Source: Paenibacillus hamazuiensis (GTDB lineage Bacteria; Bacillota; Bacilli; Paenibacillales; NBRC-103111). From it: a stretch of DNA of 64,000 bases. Below, one piece after another: positions 31,276-40,543 of the stretch. The position numbers were made by a program, and so were the translations under genes. Positions within the stretch are counted from its first letter, which is position 1. The number at the start of each line of letters is the position of its first letter. Location: positions 4,960,001-5,024,000 of the forward strand of contig NZ_JALRMO010000001.1 of NCBI RefSeq assembly GCF_023276405.1. The letters are read 5' to 3'. The notes below the pieces were generated by a model that had not been told where the DNA came from, ran no database searches, and saw nothing but the letters and a program-made list of their open reading frames with translations.

Positions 31276-32846
31276 TTCCCATACCGATACTCCTTTGGCG
31301 TCATGTTCGTTCTTTTTTTGAACAGCTTGCCGAAGTATTGGATCTCCTGGTACCCGATTTTTTCGGCGATTTCGTATATTTTCATATTCGTGTCGCGCAG
31401 CATCGTCTTCGCTTTCTCGATCCGCACCCCTGTCAAATAATCGAGAAACGTCTGCCCCGTCTCTTTCTTGAACAGCTTGCTCAGCCATACCGGGTGAATG
31501 TCGAGCTCGTCGGCGACGCTTTGCAGCGTGATCGCTTGACCGTACTTCTCTTCGATGATCCTCTTCGCCTTGTCGATGTTAAAGTTGTGCACCCCCGGCT
31601 GATGCTGGTGAGCCAGCTTCATCAGCTCGGACAGATGCTCCTGCAGCAGCTGCCGCAGATCGTCCGGCGTCTCGCAGCGCTCCGCCTTTTCCCAAAGCTC
31701 GAGCGGAAAATGACTGACGTCCATGTCGACCTTTTCAGCCAAACAGCCGTGAACCTCCAGAATCCATTCGAAGCATTTGACCGACAAATCTCCGGGTTTA
31801 TTCACATCCGCATCCAGCATAAAATGGTGAACGGCCTCCTCCAGCCATCGGCCGACCTCCTCGCTGCTGCCTTCCAGCACGCTGTCAGCCACCCGCTCGC
31901 TGAGGTGATGGATGCTGCCGACTCCGGAACGGTCCGCAATTTCCGGGTAACCGACGATCCGCCGCTTGCTGTCCAGCAGCGATACTTTCAAAGCCTTCTG
32001 CGCCTGCTCGTACGCTTCGGAAATGCCTTGAAAGGAATGCATTTTATCGCTGATGCCGATGGCGGGATGAATGCGTTGAAACTTCACGACCCGCTCGTAG
32101 ATGTCCTGCGCGATCGACCGCTCCTCCTCCCAAGCGGTAATGATCACCCAGTCATGATGAATGCTGCGGATCATGACGGACGGCTGGTATCCCGCAAGCA
32201 CCTCTTCGGCGATATTGCCGATTGCAAACAGCGCCAGGTTAATGTCCTGATCGCGCTTGCCCCGCAGGCTTTCCTTATTCAGGCTAAGCGAAATGACGAC
32301 GTACGAATGCGTCTCCAGCCAGTGCAGATTCCATACCTGCAGCCGGTGGTGGATATGCTCCTGCAAAGCCGTCTTTTGCAGACACAGACCGAGCACGAAC
32401 CGTTCCTTCAGCGCCTCCGCGCCGAGCCGGGCGTAGTCGGTTTGATGCCTGAGCTGTTCCATGCTCGCCCGCTCTTTTTGTACCATATCGTATACGGCGG
32501 CGATTTTTTCAATGAGCTCCTCCTTGCGGACCGGCTTTAAAATATAATCGACAGCGCCGAGCTGCAGGCTGCGCTGGGCGTAAGCGAAGTTGTTGTAGCT
32601 GCTGATCACGATGACCTTCGGGCGGTATCCCGCCGCTCGCACCGCTTCCAGCATATCGAGTCCGGTCATTTCCGGCAGCAGAATGTCCGTCAAAATGATC
32701 TCCGGATGATGCTCCGCAATCATCTCCAAACCTTCCTCAGCCGAGTGGGCGGCCAATATCCGCTCGAAGGGCAGCCCGCTCATCTGGGCGGCCTCGACTA
32801 TGCCTTTTAAAATATCGACTTCATCTTCAACGACAATGATGTTCAC
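31272..32846 (-). CDS. YesN-type response regulator with AraC output domain
   Basis: The 524 residues start with a receiver domain (IIVVEDEVDILKG, phospho-acceptor Asp 54 in EIILTDILLPE, Lys in DYILKPVRKEE). A long central linker follows, and the C-terminus is an AraC HTH: SVADELDIHPVWLSKLFKKE and IYEIAEKIGYQEIQYFGKLFK. Once phosphorylated it should activate transport genes, here probably the operon just upstream. GTG at 32846 is preferred over ATG at 32912 because GGGGGG lies 7 bases ahead and the receiver begins there. A TATACT -10 candidate on the minus strand lies near 32931-32936. Confidence 0.92.
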   Translation of the reverse strand: MNIIVVEDEVDILKGIVEAAQMSGLPFERILAAHSAEEGLEMIAEHHPEIILTDILLPEMTGLDMLEAVRAAGYRPKVIVISSYNNFAYAQRSLQLGAVDYILKPVRKEELIEKIAAVYDMVQKERASMEQLRHQTDYARLGAEALKERFVLGLCLQKTALQEHIHHRLQVWNLHWLETHSYVVISLSLNKESLRGKRDQDINLALFAIGNIAEEVLAGYQPSVMIRSIHHDWVIITAWEEERSIAQDIYERVVKFQRIHPAIGISDKMHSFQGISEAYEQAQKALKVSLLDSKRRIVGYPEIADRSGVGSIHHLSERVADSVLEGSSEEVGRWLEEAVHHFMLDADVNKPGDLSVKCFEWILEVHGCLAEKVDMDVSHFPLELWEKAERCETPDDLRQLLQEHLSELMKLAHQHQPGVHNFNIDKAKRIIEEKYGQAITLQSVADELDIHPVWLSKLFKKETGQTFLDYLTGVRIEKAKTMLRDTNMKIYEIAEKIGYQEIQYFGKLFKKRTNMTPKEYRYGK

Positions 32847-32973
32847 CTTCCGTCCCCCCTGTATGTCTGTCGCTGCCCCGAAGCCCTCTTGCATTTCCCG
32901 CGTATCGTTCATCGGGAATCTCTTACCAAGTAGTATACCCGGGACCGGCGCAGACCGTATACATGAAACGCGA

Positions 32974-33010
32974 GAAAGAAGACCTGCATGGCGGAGCCAT
33001 GGGTCTTCTT
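32974..33010 (-). terminator. Hairpin between the ABC operon and the two-component genes
   Basis: AAGAAGACC pairs with GGTCTTCTT and ATGGC with GCCAT around GGA, followed on the minus strand by TCTC. It sits 18 bp past the second permease stop and would separate transporter and regulator transcripts. Confidence 0.65.
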
Positions 33011-33028
33011 ACGGGTGATGCCCGGCGG

Positions 33029-33847
33029 TTATCCTTTGACCGAGCCGAGAGTGATTCCTTTGATAAAGCTTCTTTGCAGCAGCAGGAAAAACAAAATCAT
33101 CGGCACGGCCGCCATCGACGCACCGGCCATCGCGTAGCCGTAGTTCACGTTGTTTTCGGAGTACGTGATCGTGGATATGCCAAGCGGCAGGGTAAGCTTC
33201 GCTTTCGACTGCAAAATGATCAACTGCCACAAATAATCGTTCCACGTGTGCATAAACGCAAAGATCGCCAGCGCCCCGAGCGCGGGCAGCAGCAGCGGAA
33301 GTACGATCGTGCCGAAAATACGCAGCTCCCCGGCCCCGTCGATCGTCGCCGATTCGATGATCTCGTCCGGGATCGTCTTGGCGAACTGACGTACGATAAA
33401 CACGCCGAAAGGGAACGCGACCGCCGGCAGGATGACGCCCCAGTAGCTGTCGATGAGGCCGAGCGTACGGCAGACGATGTACAGAGGGACGAGCGTCACC
33501 TGGGTCGGCATCATCATGGTAGCGATGACGACGAAAAACAGGATCTTGTCGCCGGGAAATTTCCGCTTGGCGTAAGCGTATCCGGCCATCGCCGAAAACA
33601 CGACAACCAGCAGCACCGTCACAAGGCTCGTAAACACGCTGTTGAACATCCACGTCAAGGCCGGGGTCGTTTTGACTATATGCTCGTAATTCAGCAGCCG
33701 AAACTGGGAAGGAAACCATTCCGGCGGCAGCTTCCAGATCGCCACCTGGGTTTTGAACGATCCCGTGATCATCCAATACAGCGGAAATACAAATACGACG
33801 GAGAGCAGCAGCAAAAACGCGTATCTGGAAATAACATGCAGTTTCAT
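33029..33847 (-). CDS. Carbohydrate ABC transporter permease (MalG/UgpE type)
   Basis: The 272 residues hold six membrane helices starting YAFLLLLSVVFVFPLYWM. The ATPase-docking EAA loop reads EIIESATIDGAGELRIFGTI, and the C-terminus ends RSFIKGITLGSVKG as in CUT1 permeases. It forms the channel with the permease gene 16 bp upstream. No ATP-binding gene is present; in Bacillales a shared MsmX-type ATPase encoded elsewhere usually energises such importers (inference). ATG at 33847 follows AAGGAGGGGG. Confidence 0.93.
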   Translation of the reverse strand: MKLHVISRYAFLLLLSVVFVFPLYWMITGSFKTQVAIWKLPPEWFPSQFRLLNYEHIVKTTPALTWMFNSVFTSLVTVLLVVVFSAMAGYAYAKRKFPGDKILFFVVIATMMMPTQVTLVPLYIVCRTLGLIDSYWGVILPAVAFPFGVFIVRQFAKTIPDEIIESATIDGAGELRIFGTIVLPLLLPALGALAIFAFMHTWNDYLWQLIILQSKAKLTLPLGISTITYSENNVNYGYAMAGASMAAVPMILFFLLLQRSFIKGITLGSVKG

Positions 33848-33863
33848 CGCTTCGGCCCCCTCC

Positions 33864-34727
33864 TTAATCCAGCTTCGATCTCAGCATCCGGAACTGCAGC
33901 AGCGAGATCACGAGGATGATGAAGAACAGAATCACGCTTTGCGCCGACGCTTTGCCGAACTCCAGCGATACGAACGCCGTACGGTAAATGGTGTACACGA
34001 GCGATTCCGTGCCGTGGAAAGGACCGCCGCTCGTCAGCAAATGGATGACGACGAAAATTTGGAACACGCTGATCGTCGAGGTGACGACAATGAGCAGCGT
34101 CGTATGTGCGATCATCGGCAGCGTGATGCTGAAAAACTGCTTGACCGGCCCGGCCCCGTCGATATCCGCCGCTTCATAAAGCTCCTTCGAAACGCCGTCC
34201 ATTCCGGACAAGTACAAAATGATCGGCTGCCCGACCATCCAGGTGATGACGATGCCGGAAAGCGCCAGTATAGCGCTGAGCTGGGTGGAAAACACATCGA
34301 CCGCTCCGAAGCCAAGCAGTTCGCCGAAATATTTGACGATACCGAAGCTCGGATTGTACATCCAGCCCCATACGAGCGACAGCACAACCGGCGTGCTGAC
34401 GACCGGCAAATAAAACACGAGCCGAAAGAAGCTTTTCGCATGTTTATGAAATCCTTGCATGAAGGCCGCCACCACAAGCGATAAAATGACGACGCAAGGA
34501 ACGATGATCAGGACGAAATAAAACGTGTTGGCGAACGATTTGCGGAACAACTCCTCGCCGAACAGCTTGCTGTAGTTGCTGAAGCCGACAAAGCTCGATT
34601 TGTAAATATCGGCCTCGAAAAAACTGAGGTAAAACGTATAAAACAGCGGAATCACCAAAAATGCGGTCAAAAACAGCAGATTGGGACCGATAAACAGGTA
34701 GCTCCACAGCGTGTTGCGCAGCTTCAT
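33864..34727 (-). CDS. Carbohydrate ABC transporter permease (MalF/UgpA type)
   Basis: The 287 residues have six membrane helices beginning LFIGPNLLFLTAFLVIPLFY. The EAA loop is ELYEAADIDGAGPVKQFFSI. It is the partner of the permease at 33029. ATG at 34727 follows AGGTGTCATCCG with a weak GGAGG further out. A stem-loop separates it from the binding-protein gene, a layout that often raises binding-protein mRNA relative to permease mRNA. Confidence 0.93.
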   Translation of the reverse strand: MKLRNTLWSYLFIGPNLLFLTAFLVIPLFYTFYLSFFEADIYKSSFVGFSNYSKLFGEELFRKSFANTFYFVLIIVPCVVILSLVVAAFMQGFHKHAKSFFRLVFYLPVVSTPVVLSLVWGWMYNPSFGIVKYFGELLGFGAVDVFSTQLSAILALSGIVITWMVGQPIILYLSGMDGVSKELYEAADIDGAGPVKQFFSITLPMIAHTTLLIVVTSTISVFQIFVVIHLLTSGGPFHGTESLVYTIYRTAFVSLEFGKASAQSVILFFIILVISLLQFRMLRSKLD

Positions 34728-34805
34728 CGGATGACACCTCCATTATTACACCCGGAGATCGGAGCCCCCGGATATTCATACCTGGCCTCGCACAGATTCC
34801 TGGCG

Positions 34806-34857
34806 CTAAAGAAAACACTTCGCCCCAGCGCTGTGAGACAGACTAGGACGAAGTGTT
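34806..34857 (-). terminator. Stem-loop between binding protein and permease genes
   Basis: AACACTTCG pairs with CGAAGTGTT across about 26 bases, with TCTTTA on the downstream minus-strand side. The T-tract is poor, so it is more likely a partial terminator or mRNA 3' stabiliser than a full stop. Confidence 0.6.
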
Positions 34858-34872
34858 CGTCACAAGGGTTGG

Positions 34873-36225
34873 TTACTTCTTGGCTGCCAGTTCGTTTGCA
34901 TTTTTAACGAAATCGTCAAGCGCCTGCTTCGGGCTCTTAGCCTTCAGGAAAGCGGCCTGCATTTCGGGATAAAACTTCTGTCTGAGCGTCGAGAAGTAGG
35001 CGCGGTTTTTGCCAAGGTCGACGATTTCCGTCTTGTTGAGCAGCTCGAACACCTCGGAAGCGTCCTTGTTCTTGATTTCATACGTACCGGATTTGCGCGC
35101 CGAAATGCCGTACAAGGACTTGTTGATTGCCTTGATATTATCCGGCTGCACGAGGAATTTCACAAATTCGATCGCCGCTTTTCTTTTCTCCTCGTCCTTT
35201 TGCTTAAAGATCGCATAACCGTTTTCGCCGGTGATCGTCAACTTCGGAGTTACGCCTTCCTTGGTGACCGGGAGTATGCCGTAAGGTTCTACGGACGGGT
35301 CGACCGCGCCGTTTTTCTTGCCGGCTTCGATGTCTCCGTACACCGGGGACGTATGATTCAAAATCGCCAGCTTGCCCTGCTTGAACAGCTCGAAGTTGGC
35401 GTTGACATCCATTGTCGCTGTGCCCGGAGCTACGAGCCCTTCGTCCGCCAGCTGCAGCATGAAGCTGAGCGCCTCTACGCCTTCCGGACTGTTAATCGTA
35501 TACTGGCTGAAATCTTTGTTCGCCCACTGCGCGCCTGCCGCGAGCAGATTGCTGACCATTAGCTGGTCCGCCTGTTCGTTTTTGGCAAAGTAAGCGATGC
35601 CGTACGTGTTTTTATCCGCGACCTTTTTCAAGGCGTCTTTCATCTGGGTCCAAGTCCACGTCCGGTTTTTCGGCAGCTCGACCCCTTTTTTCTCGAAAAT
35701 CGTTTTGTTCAGAAAAACGACCTGCGGCGTACTGCCGGTCGGCAGCGCATACAATTTATCGTTGATCGTGCCGATGTTGAGGAACGCTTCTTTCCAGTCC
35801 GCCTTGTCATCCTTCACCACATCGTTCAAATCTTCCAGAACGCCGTTTCTTGCGTGTTTGCTGATGCGGATCGGGATGTTATCGTACAAAATATCCGGCG
35901 GGTTGTTGCCCGCTACGGCCACGTTCACCTTCTGCTCGATTTCGGAAAACGGTACGGATTCCACGTTGATCGTAATGTTCGGGTGCAGCTTCTGGAATTC
36001 CTTCGCCTTCGCTTTTTCCCAATCTCCGTAGTTTTTGCTGTCGTACCCCTCGATATCCTTGAAGCCTGTTCCCGCCCACATCGTCAGCGTAATCGGCTTG
36101 TCCGCCGGAGCGGCGGCTTTGCCTCCGTCCGCTTGCGGTTTCGCTTCCGGACCTGCGCCGCAGCCTGCGGCTACCGCCGCGGAAAGTACGAGAAGAGCGG
36201 TTCCTTTGATCATTTTCTTTTTCAT
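34873..36225 (-). CDS. Extracellular sugar-binding lipoprotein (ABC transporter, family 1)
   Basis: The 450 residues begin with a lipoprotein signal peptide; the lipobox is VAAGC with Cys 22. The mature part has the bilobed binding fold: ITLTMWAGTGFKDIEG, PSVEPYGILPV and GYAIFKQKDEEKRKAAIEF are typical of family 1 sugar-binding proteins. It would deliver an oligosaccharide to the permeases downstream. ATG at 36225 follows AGGGGTG; the longer frame to 36255 has no site. It is first gene of the first transporter set; the kinase at 29638 may sense it. The promoter lies in the 900 bp repeat-rich gap upstream. Confidence 0.93.
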   Translation of the reverse strand: MKKKMIKGTALLVLSAAVAAGCGAGPEAKPQADGGKAAAPADKPITLTMWAGTGFKDIEGYDSKNYGDWEKAKAKEFQKLHPNITINVESVPFSEIEQKVNVAVAGNNPPDILYDNIPIRISKHARNGVLEDLNDVVKDDKADWKEAFLNIGTINDKLYALPTGSTPQVVFLNKTIFEKKGVELPKNRTWTWTQMKDALKKVADKNTYGIAYFAKNEQADQLMVSNLLAAGAQWANKDFSQYTINSPEGVEALSFMLQLADEGLVAPGTATMDVNANFELFKQGKLAILNHTSPVYGDIEAGKKNGAVDPSVEPYGILPVTKEGVTPKLTITGENGYAIFKQKDEEKRKAAIEFVKFLVQPDNIKAINKSLYGISARKSGTYEIKNKDASEVFELLNKTEIVDLGKNRAYFSTLRQKFYPEMQAAFLKAKSPKQALDDFVKNANELAAKK

Positions 36226-36363
36226 GGTGTCACCCCTGTTTTTTGTTAACTTCACTTATGAATTGATTGGTTAACCTGATTATAAGAAAAAGGGCGGGTG
36301 AATTTAACATGCGTATTTTAGCGTTTGTTAGTAGAGATTTAGTGTGCCCCCTAAAACGCAGGA

Positions 36364-36683
36364 GCCCCCCCCCCCCTAAACAAGATGACCGAGCGTCACA
36401 AAGGGGAATGAAAATGGGCGCCATCGTCTATTTTTCCATCAAATCCCCCGCCGGGGGGGACCCCAGGCGCCCCAAGCGCCCTGGACCCGCCCGCCGGAAG
36501 CGGGCGCTCGCTTCTAGTTCGCGTTTGCCCGCCATGGATTTTTTGCCTTCAGACAAAAAATTCTATGCCGGGCACGCTGTACTTTGGGAGCGTGATGCTG
36601 GGAGTGTGTCCGTGCCTCGGGTCCGCGTTTGTCCGTCACGATTCGGCTGACACCGAATTGGTGACGGACACGCTTTACTTGGG
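36364..36683 (+). repeat. R3 double-hairpin element E4
   Basis: It shares the extended 5' block with E1 (36371-36450 against 4542-4620). Then come the CCCCC/GGGGG hairpin and GC stem, an extra GCCCGC/GCGGGC stem, hairpin 1 (36521-36577) and hairpin 2 (36625-36673). Hairpin 1 resembles E3. Hairpin 2 has a different apical stem (CACGATTCGG with CCGAATTGGTG) on the same GCGTTTG/CACGC base. Confidence 0.85.
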
Positions 36684-36723
36684 TCCCGGTGCTGATTGCC
36701 TTCTACTCTCTCCAAAGTTGGTC

Positions 36724-36925
36724 CATAAACGCAAAAACTGGGTTTATTTCATGGTAGAACGTGCCAACACAGGTAAATAAACACAAAAATTTGGTTTATA
36801 TTTTCCATTCGCGCCTGATATCAGTAGCTTTAGCCGGCATAGTACAATTTATTGCGCTTATTTGCCCCGAGCCGAAGCAAATCGAGGACAATAATACAAG
36901 AAATTGCGTTTATCCTTGCATTAAC
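36724..36925. repeat. Second cluster of AAACGCAA-type motifs
   Basis: CATAAACGCAAAAACTGGG and TTTATTTC (36724), ATAAACACAAAAATTTGG and TTTATATT (36778), ACAATTTATTGCGCTTATTT (36843) and GAAATTGCGTTTATCC (36901). The first two each form a small inverted repeat, ATAAAC with GTTTAT. The same words appear at 29378-29530. I see no gene in this gap. Confidence 0.6.
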
Positions 36926-37019
36926 AGGCATTACGTTCCATGTCGCAGAAAACTAAGCCGGTCCGCCAAATTTCCCAGTCGTAACAGGTTCGACCGAATG
37001 TGGGAAGGACCATTACCGC

Positions 37020-37104
37020 CCCGTAGAGAAAATCGTCGCTGCTAATTCGCGTTTCCCCGTCTCGAGTCGGCTGAAGCGAATTGGTGACGGGCACGCTTTA
37101 CCTG
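37020..37104 (+). repeat. R3 element E5, single-hairpin remnant
   Basis: Its left flank (GCTGCTAATTCGCGTTT) matches that of hairpin 1 in other copies and its right flank (GCACGCTTTACC) that of hairpin 2. The middle resembles hairpin 2 of E4 but is degraded. It looks like the product of recombination between the two hairpins of one element. Hairpin at 37049-37096. Confidence 0.65.
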
Positions 37105-37111
37105 CGCCAAA

Positions 37112-37152
37112 CAAAAAAACATCCCGCCCACGGAAAAGCCGGGGCGGGATGT
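37112..37152 (-). terminator. Terminator of the NanA/DapA-type gene
   Basis: On the minus strand CATCCCGCCC pairs perfectly with GGGCGGGATG and runs into TTTTTTTG, 12 bp past the stop. Confidence 0.9.
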
Positions 37153-37163
37153 GGCGATCGAGG

Positions 37164-38111
37164 TTACTTTGCAGCGCCCGCTTCAAAGCGGTGGCGGCGC
37201 AGCACGTCGTTATGCTCGTAATAGGCTTCGATTTGCTTACGTTCCTCTTGCGTAAACTGCTTAAGGGGCTGGCGAACGGCCGGAGACGCAAAGACGCCCT
37301 GCAAATACAGCATGTATTTCTCGTACGGAATGACGTCGAATTGAATCATGTGGGCGATGATGGCGTTAGCATCCGCTTGCATCGCCTGCAGCGTTGACAT
37401 GTCGGGCCGCTTTTCTTTGGAGATGAGGTCGTACATTTGTGCGAACAAGTTCGGCATCATGTTGAACGTGCTGCCGATTGCTCCGTCCGCGCCGGAGTAA
37501 GCGCCGCCGGTGTACACTTCGTCGTGGCCGTTGAAGATCAGGAAATCTTTGCCGCAGCGGGCGCGGATTTGCTGCATTTCGAACAGGTTCAGCGAAGTGA
37601 ACTTCACGCCAAGGCATTGCGGATGACGGCTCATCTGCTCATAGAAATCCATCGACAAGCTGACGCCCGTCGCCCCCGGGAAATGGTATACGATCATCGG
37701 CAGCGAGACCGCGGCCATAATCGCCTCATAATGCTCGCGGATTTCCTTCATCGTCACTTTATAATAAAACGGCACGACCGCCGACACGGCGTCTACTCCC
37801 TGCTGTTCGGCATGTTTGGCGAGCATGATCGACTCTCTCGTGCTGATGCATCCGATGTGGGCGATGACCGTCACCCTGCCCTTCGTCGTCTTCACAACCG
37901 TTTCCAGTACCTGCTTGCGCTCGTCGCTCGTTAAAATAAACCCTTCCCCGGTGCTGCCTCCGACATAAAATCCGCGGATGCCCTGCCCGATTTGATGCTC
38001 GACTAATTGCTCCAGCGATGCGAAATCGATCGAGCCGTCCTCATGCATCGGAGTGAGCAGGGCGGTAAAAATGCCGCGAAACGCATCGCGGTTAACGGTG
38101 TTTTTGCTCAT
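37164..38111 (-). CDS. Dihydrodipicolinate synthase/N-acetylneuraminate lyase family aldolase
   Basis: A class I pyruvate-dependent aldolase of 315 residues. GGSTGEGF near 50 binds the pyruvate carboxylate, VYHFPGATG carries the catalytic Tyr near 145 and LGVKFTS the Schiff-base Lys near 173. Family members cleave sialic acid, sugar acids or make dihydrodipicolinate. The divergent AraC gene and nearby sugar transporter favour a sugar-acid lyase over lysine synthesis (inference). ATG at 38111 follows GGAGAGG; the frame extends to 38201 without a site. It has its own terminator. Confidence 0.88.
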   Translation of the reverse strand: MSKNTVNRDAFRGIFTALLTPMHEDGSIDFASLEQLVEHQIGQGIRGFYVGGSTGEGFILTSDERKQVLETVVKTTKGRVTVIAHIGCISTRESIMLAKHAEQQGVDAVSAVVPFYYKVTMKEIREHYEAIMAAVSLPMIVYHFPGATGVSLSMDFYEQMSRHPQCLGVKFTSLNLFEMQQIRARCGKDFLIFNGHDEVYTGGAYSGADGAIGSTFNMMPNLFAQMYDLISKEKRPDMSTLQAMQADANAIIAHMIQFDVIPYEKYMLYLQGVFASPAVRQPLKQFTQEERKQIEAYYEHNDVLRRHRFEAGAAK

Positions 38112-38307
38112 TGTGCACGTTCCTCTCCTTTTTGCAACAGCCTTGAATGGAATGTTTTCATACCCGTATTGTAGTCGCTTCCACCTGACGGCATATTTCA
38201 TATTTTTATAAATCGTTTCATTTCTTTACGAAAATGGAGGGAGTATAATAAAACTATCGATAATCCCATCAAAGTGAGTCTGCCGACAGGAGGTTTGGGC
38301 GAGCGCG

Positions 38308-39168
38308 ATGTACCCCGAATATTTATTCGAATATCCCAATGTAGGCTCGGACTTTCCTTTTTATATGAAAAAAAAGCGATACACCTCCGTCCCTTCCCAC
38401 CGCCACGATTTTATCGAGTTTTCGTTTGTGCTGGAGGGAAAGGGCAAGGAGCGGATCAACGGGGCTGAGCATCGCATGCAGCCGGGTACGATGGTGCTGC
38501 TGCTCCCTTATCAAGTGCACGATTACGCCGCGGATGCAGGCGATACGCTGCTGATGTACACCTGCAATTTCGATATGAAGCTGCTCACCGAAGGACCCGA
38601 AGCGGCATGGGGGGTGCACGATCTGCTCCTCGGGCGCAATCAGGCTCAGCCGGCTTTTATTCAGCTCACGGGGGACGCTTTGCAGGAAAATATGCGGCTG
38701 TGGGAGCGAATGCATAAAGAATATGAGTCTGCGCTGGCCTGGAAGCGGGTCATGCTGCGAACGCTGCTGCTCGAGGCGCTGACGCTGTTTGTCCGCAGCG
38801 TTGGAAATCAGGATGCGGATCCGGCAAATCCTCCTACCTCCGCAGCAGCCCGGGGAATTTGGTCCGTAGTGCAATATGTCAACGATCATTATTTGGAGCC
38901 GCTGTCGCTTGCCGCATTATCGGAACGGTTTCATATGCACCCGGCGCAGCTCAGCAAGCAGTTCGGGGAGACGTACGGCATCCATTTCGTCGATTTCCTG
39001 CACGAGCTGCGGATTCGCCATGCGTGCAGTCTGCTGCTCACCTCCGACCTGCCGATTTCGCAAATTGCCTACGAATCCGGCTTTTCCTCGTACCCGACGT
39101 TCTCCCGCGTCTTCCTGCGCATCAAAGGGATGACGCCGCGGCAGTATCGGGAAAAGCACGGGCGATAA
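38308..39168 (+). CDS. AraC family transcriptional regulator
   Basis: The 286 residues have a cupin-type N-terminus (SHRHDFIEFSFVLEGKG, then GTMVLLLPYQVHDY). The C-terminal AraC domain reads LAALSERFHMHPAQLSKQFGE and ISQIAYESGFSSYPTFSRVF, ending GMTPRQYREKHG. It is divergent from the aldolase gene with 196 bp between starts, so it most likely controls that gene. ATG at 38308 has AGGAGG 14 bases upstream, slightly far; TTG and GTG alternatives are not better. TATAAT at about 38244 could be its -10. Confidence 0.9.
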   Translation: MYPEYLFEYPNVGSDFPFYMKKKRYTSVPSHRHDFIEFSFVLEGKGKERINGAEHRMQPGTMVLLLPYQVHDYAADAGDTLLMYTCNFDMKLLTEGPEAAWGVHDLLLGRNQAQPAFIQLTGDALQENMRLWERMHKEYESALAWKRVMLRTLLLEALTLFVRSVGNQDADPANPPTSAAARGIWSVVQYVNDHYLEPLSLAALSERFHMHPAQLSKQFGETYGIHFVDFLHELRIRHACSLLLTSDLPISQIAYESGFSSYPTFSRVFLRIKGMTPRQYREKHGR

Positions 39169-39210
39169 CCCGGGCACCGCTACAGTCTGTTATACCTGGG
39201 AGAGAAATAG

Positions 39211-40213
39211 ATGAAAAAAACAGGAATTCTATACCTTTCATTTGTGCTCTTGCTTTTGGGAATAGCCGAGACGAAAACGGCATATGCTTGTCTCCCCGAT
39301 CGGTCGGGGCTGGTAAAGGATGTGGAACGAAGCAAGGCCATCATCTACGGGGAGTCGTTTCCGTCAGCGAAAACGGCCGAAGGCCGCGCGTAAAAATAGT
39401 GGAATATGCCGGACCGGAAAAATGGCCGGAAACTTTGCAATTGCCCGCCACCCGTTCCGGCTTTAAGCCAGGATTAACTTGTCCGGACTTCTCCGACAAA
39501 TTTCAAACGGGAGAGCGAAGAGTATTTTTGTTATCGGATACGGGGCCGCTTCGGTATTTGAATCCGCAGGGCAAAACTACAGTGCTCGTCGACGAGAGCG
39601 GTCAGGCGGACTTGTACACGTTTAAGCGGCCGGCCGGCGAATTGCTGCAGCATTTTGCGGAAAAGAATGGCCTCCCGATTCAAAATCCCGAACATAAGGA
39701 AGAAGCGGAGCAGCCTTTTACAGATGTGACACCCGGTCACTGGGCCGCGGACGATATTTCTTGGGGCAAAAACTACGGCATCATCGACGGTTTTGAAGAC
39801 GGAGCTTTCCGGCCCGACGAACCGGTACGGCAGCTGCATTTTGCCGCGATGATGTTCAGGGCATTTCAATTTATGCCCGGCGGACGGCCGGATGACGTGG
39901 ACAAAATGTTATGAATATATCCGGTCGATGAACTGGGATTTGCGGCGCGAGGAGCAAGGGAACTATCTGACCAGAGGCAAAGCGGCACAATTCGTTACGG
40001 GAACGATCGGCTTGAATTTGAGCGAGCGGCATGCGATGCGATATGTCCATGAAGATTGGAAAGTGATGACCGGGAAAAATGCGACCGGGGGGGTTTAAGC
40101 CGGAAGAAACGTTAACCCGTGCGGAAGCGATCCGGCTCATTTTCCATTTGTATGGTGAAAACAGGCCGTGGAAGCCTCGACCCGAATCGCCTACGAGAGT
40201 GTATACGGATTGA
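39211..40213 (+). pseudogene. SLH-domain surface protein, three frameshifts
   Basis: A signal peptide (MKKTGILYLSFVLLLLGIAE) starts at 39211. The product needs three frame changes: near 39370 (GAAAAC), near 39902 (CAAAAT) and at a seven-G run, 40087-40093. Joined, the pieces give a secreted protein of about 330 residues with an S-layer homology motif: FTDVTPGHWAADDISWGKNY and then FEDGAFRPDEPV. A second, weaker SLH-like repeat has ENLTRAEAIRLIFHL-like sequence. SLH domains bind pyruvylated cell-wall polymer. Every shift falls in a homopolymer, so sequencing error is a real alternative to gene decay. Confidence 0.75.
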
Positions 40214-40491
40214 CATAACGTTATCCTCGCGGTATCCCTTTTTATTCCCAAAAAACATATAATCATTGCCGGTTGCGTTGAGGCCTCGGGAGCGTGAGAC
40301 TTGTATCACGGCAAAGCGCAGCCAGCCATACCAACTCCCTAATCCAGCACATCCCGGTGCGTCCATATCTTTTCAAGCGTGCGTGAACGCGCAAGCTGTA
40401 CAACAATCCACGATTATCTTCAAAAGGTAGTAAACAATTATACTGGACTTTACTGCGCAGCTTAGCTTTATGGTTCAACTAGCCTGCACAC
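40214..40491. other. Intergenic stretch, nothing recognised
   Basis: About 280 bp. A 71-codon minus-strand frame (40263-40478) has no ribosome site and no family resemblance that I can defend. No tRNA fold was found. Confidence 0.5.
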
Positions 40492-40540
40492 AAAAAAAAC
40501 CGGACGGTTGTCTTAATTTCAAGGCAACTGTCCGGTTTTT
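40492..40540 (-). terminator. Terminator of the thioredoxin-like gene
   Basis: On the minus strand AACCGGAC pairs with GTCCGGTT, GTTG with CAAC and CTT with AAG around a short loop, with two single mismatches, then TTTTTT. Confidence 0.85.
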
Positions 40541-40543
40541 GCA

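Noticed and set aside
36267-36650. 127-codon plus-strand frame across R3 element E4
   Set aside because: Repeat sequence only; the matching segment in E1 is not open in the same way.
40263-40478. 71-codon minus-strand frame
   Set aside because: A vague resemblance to the tail of intron-encoded proteins could not be supported by any defined motif; no ribosome site.
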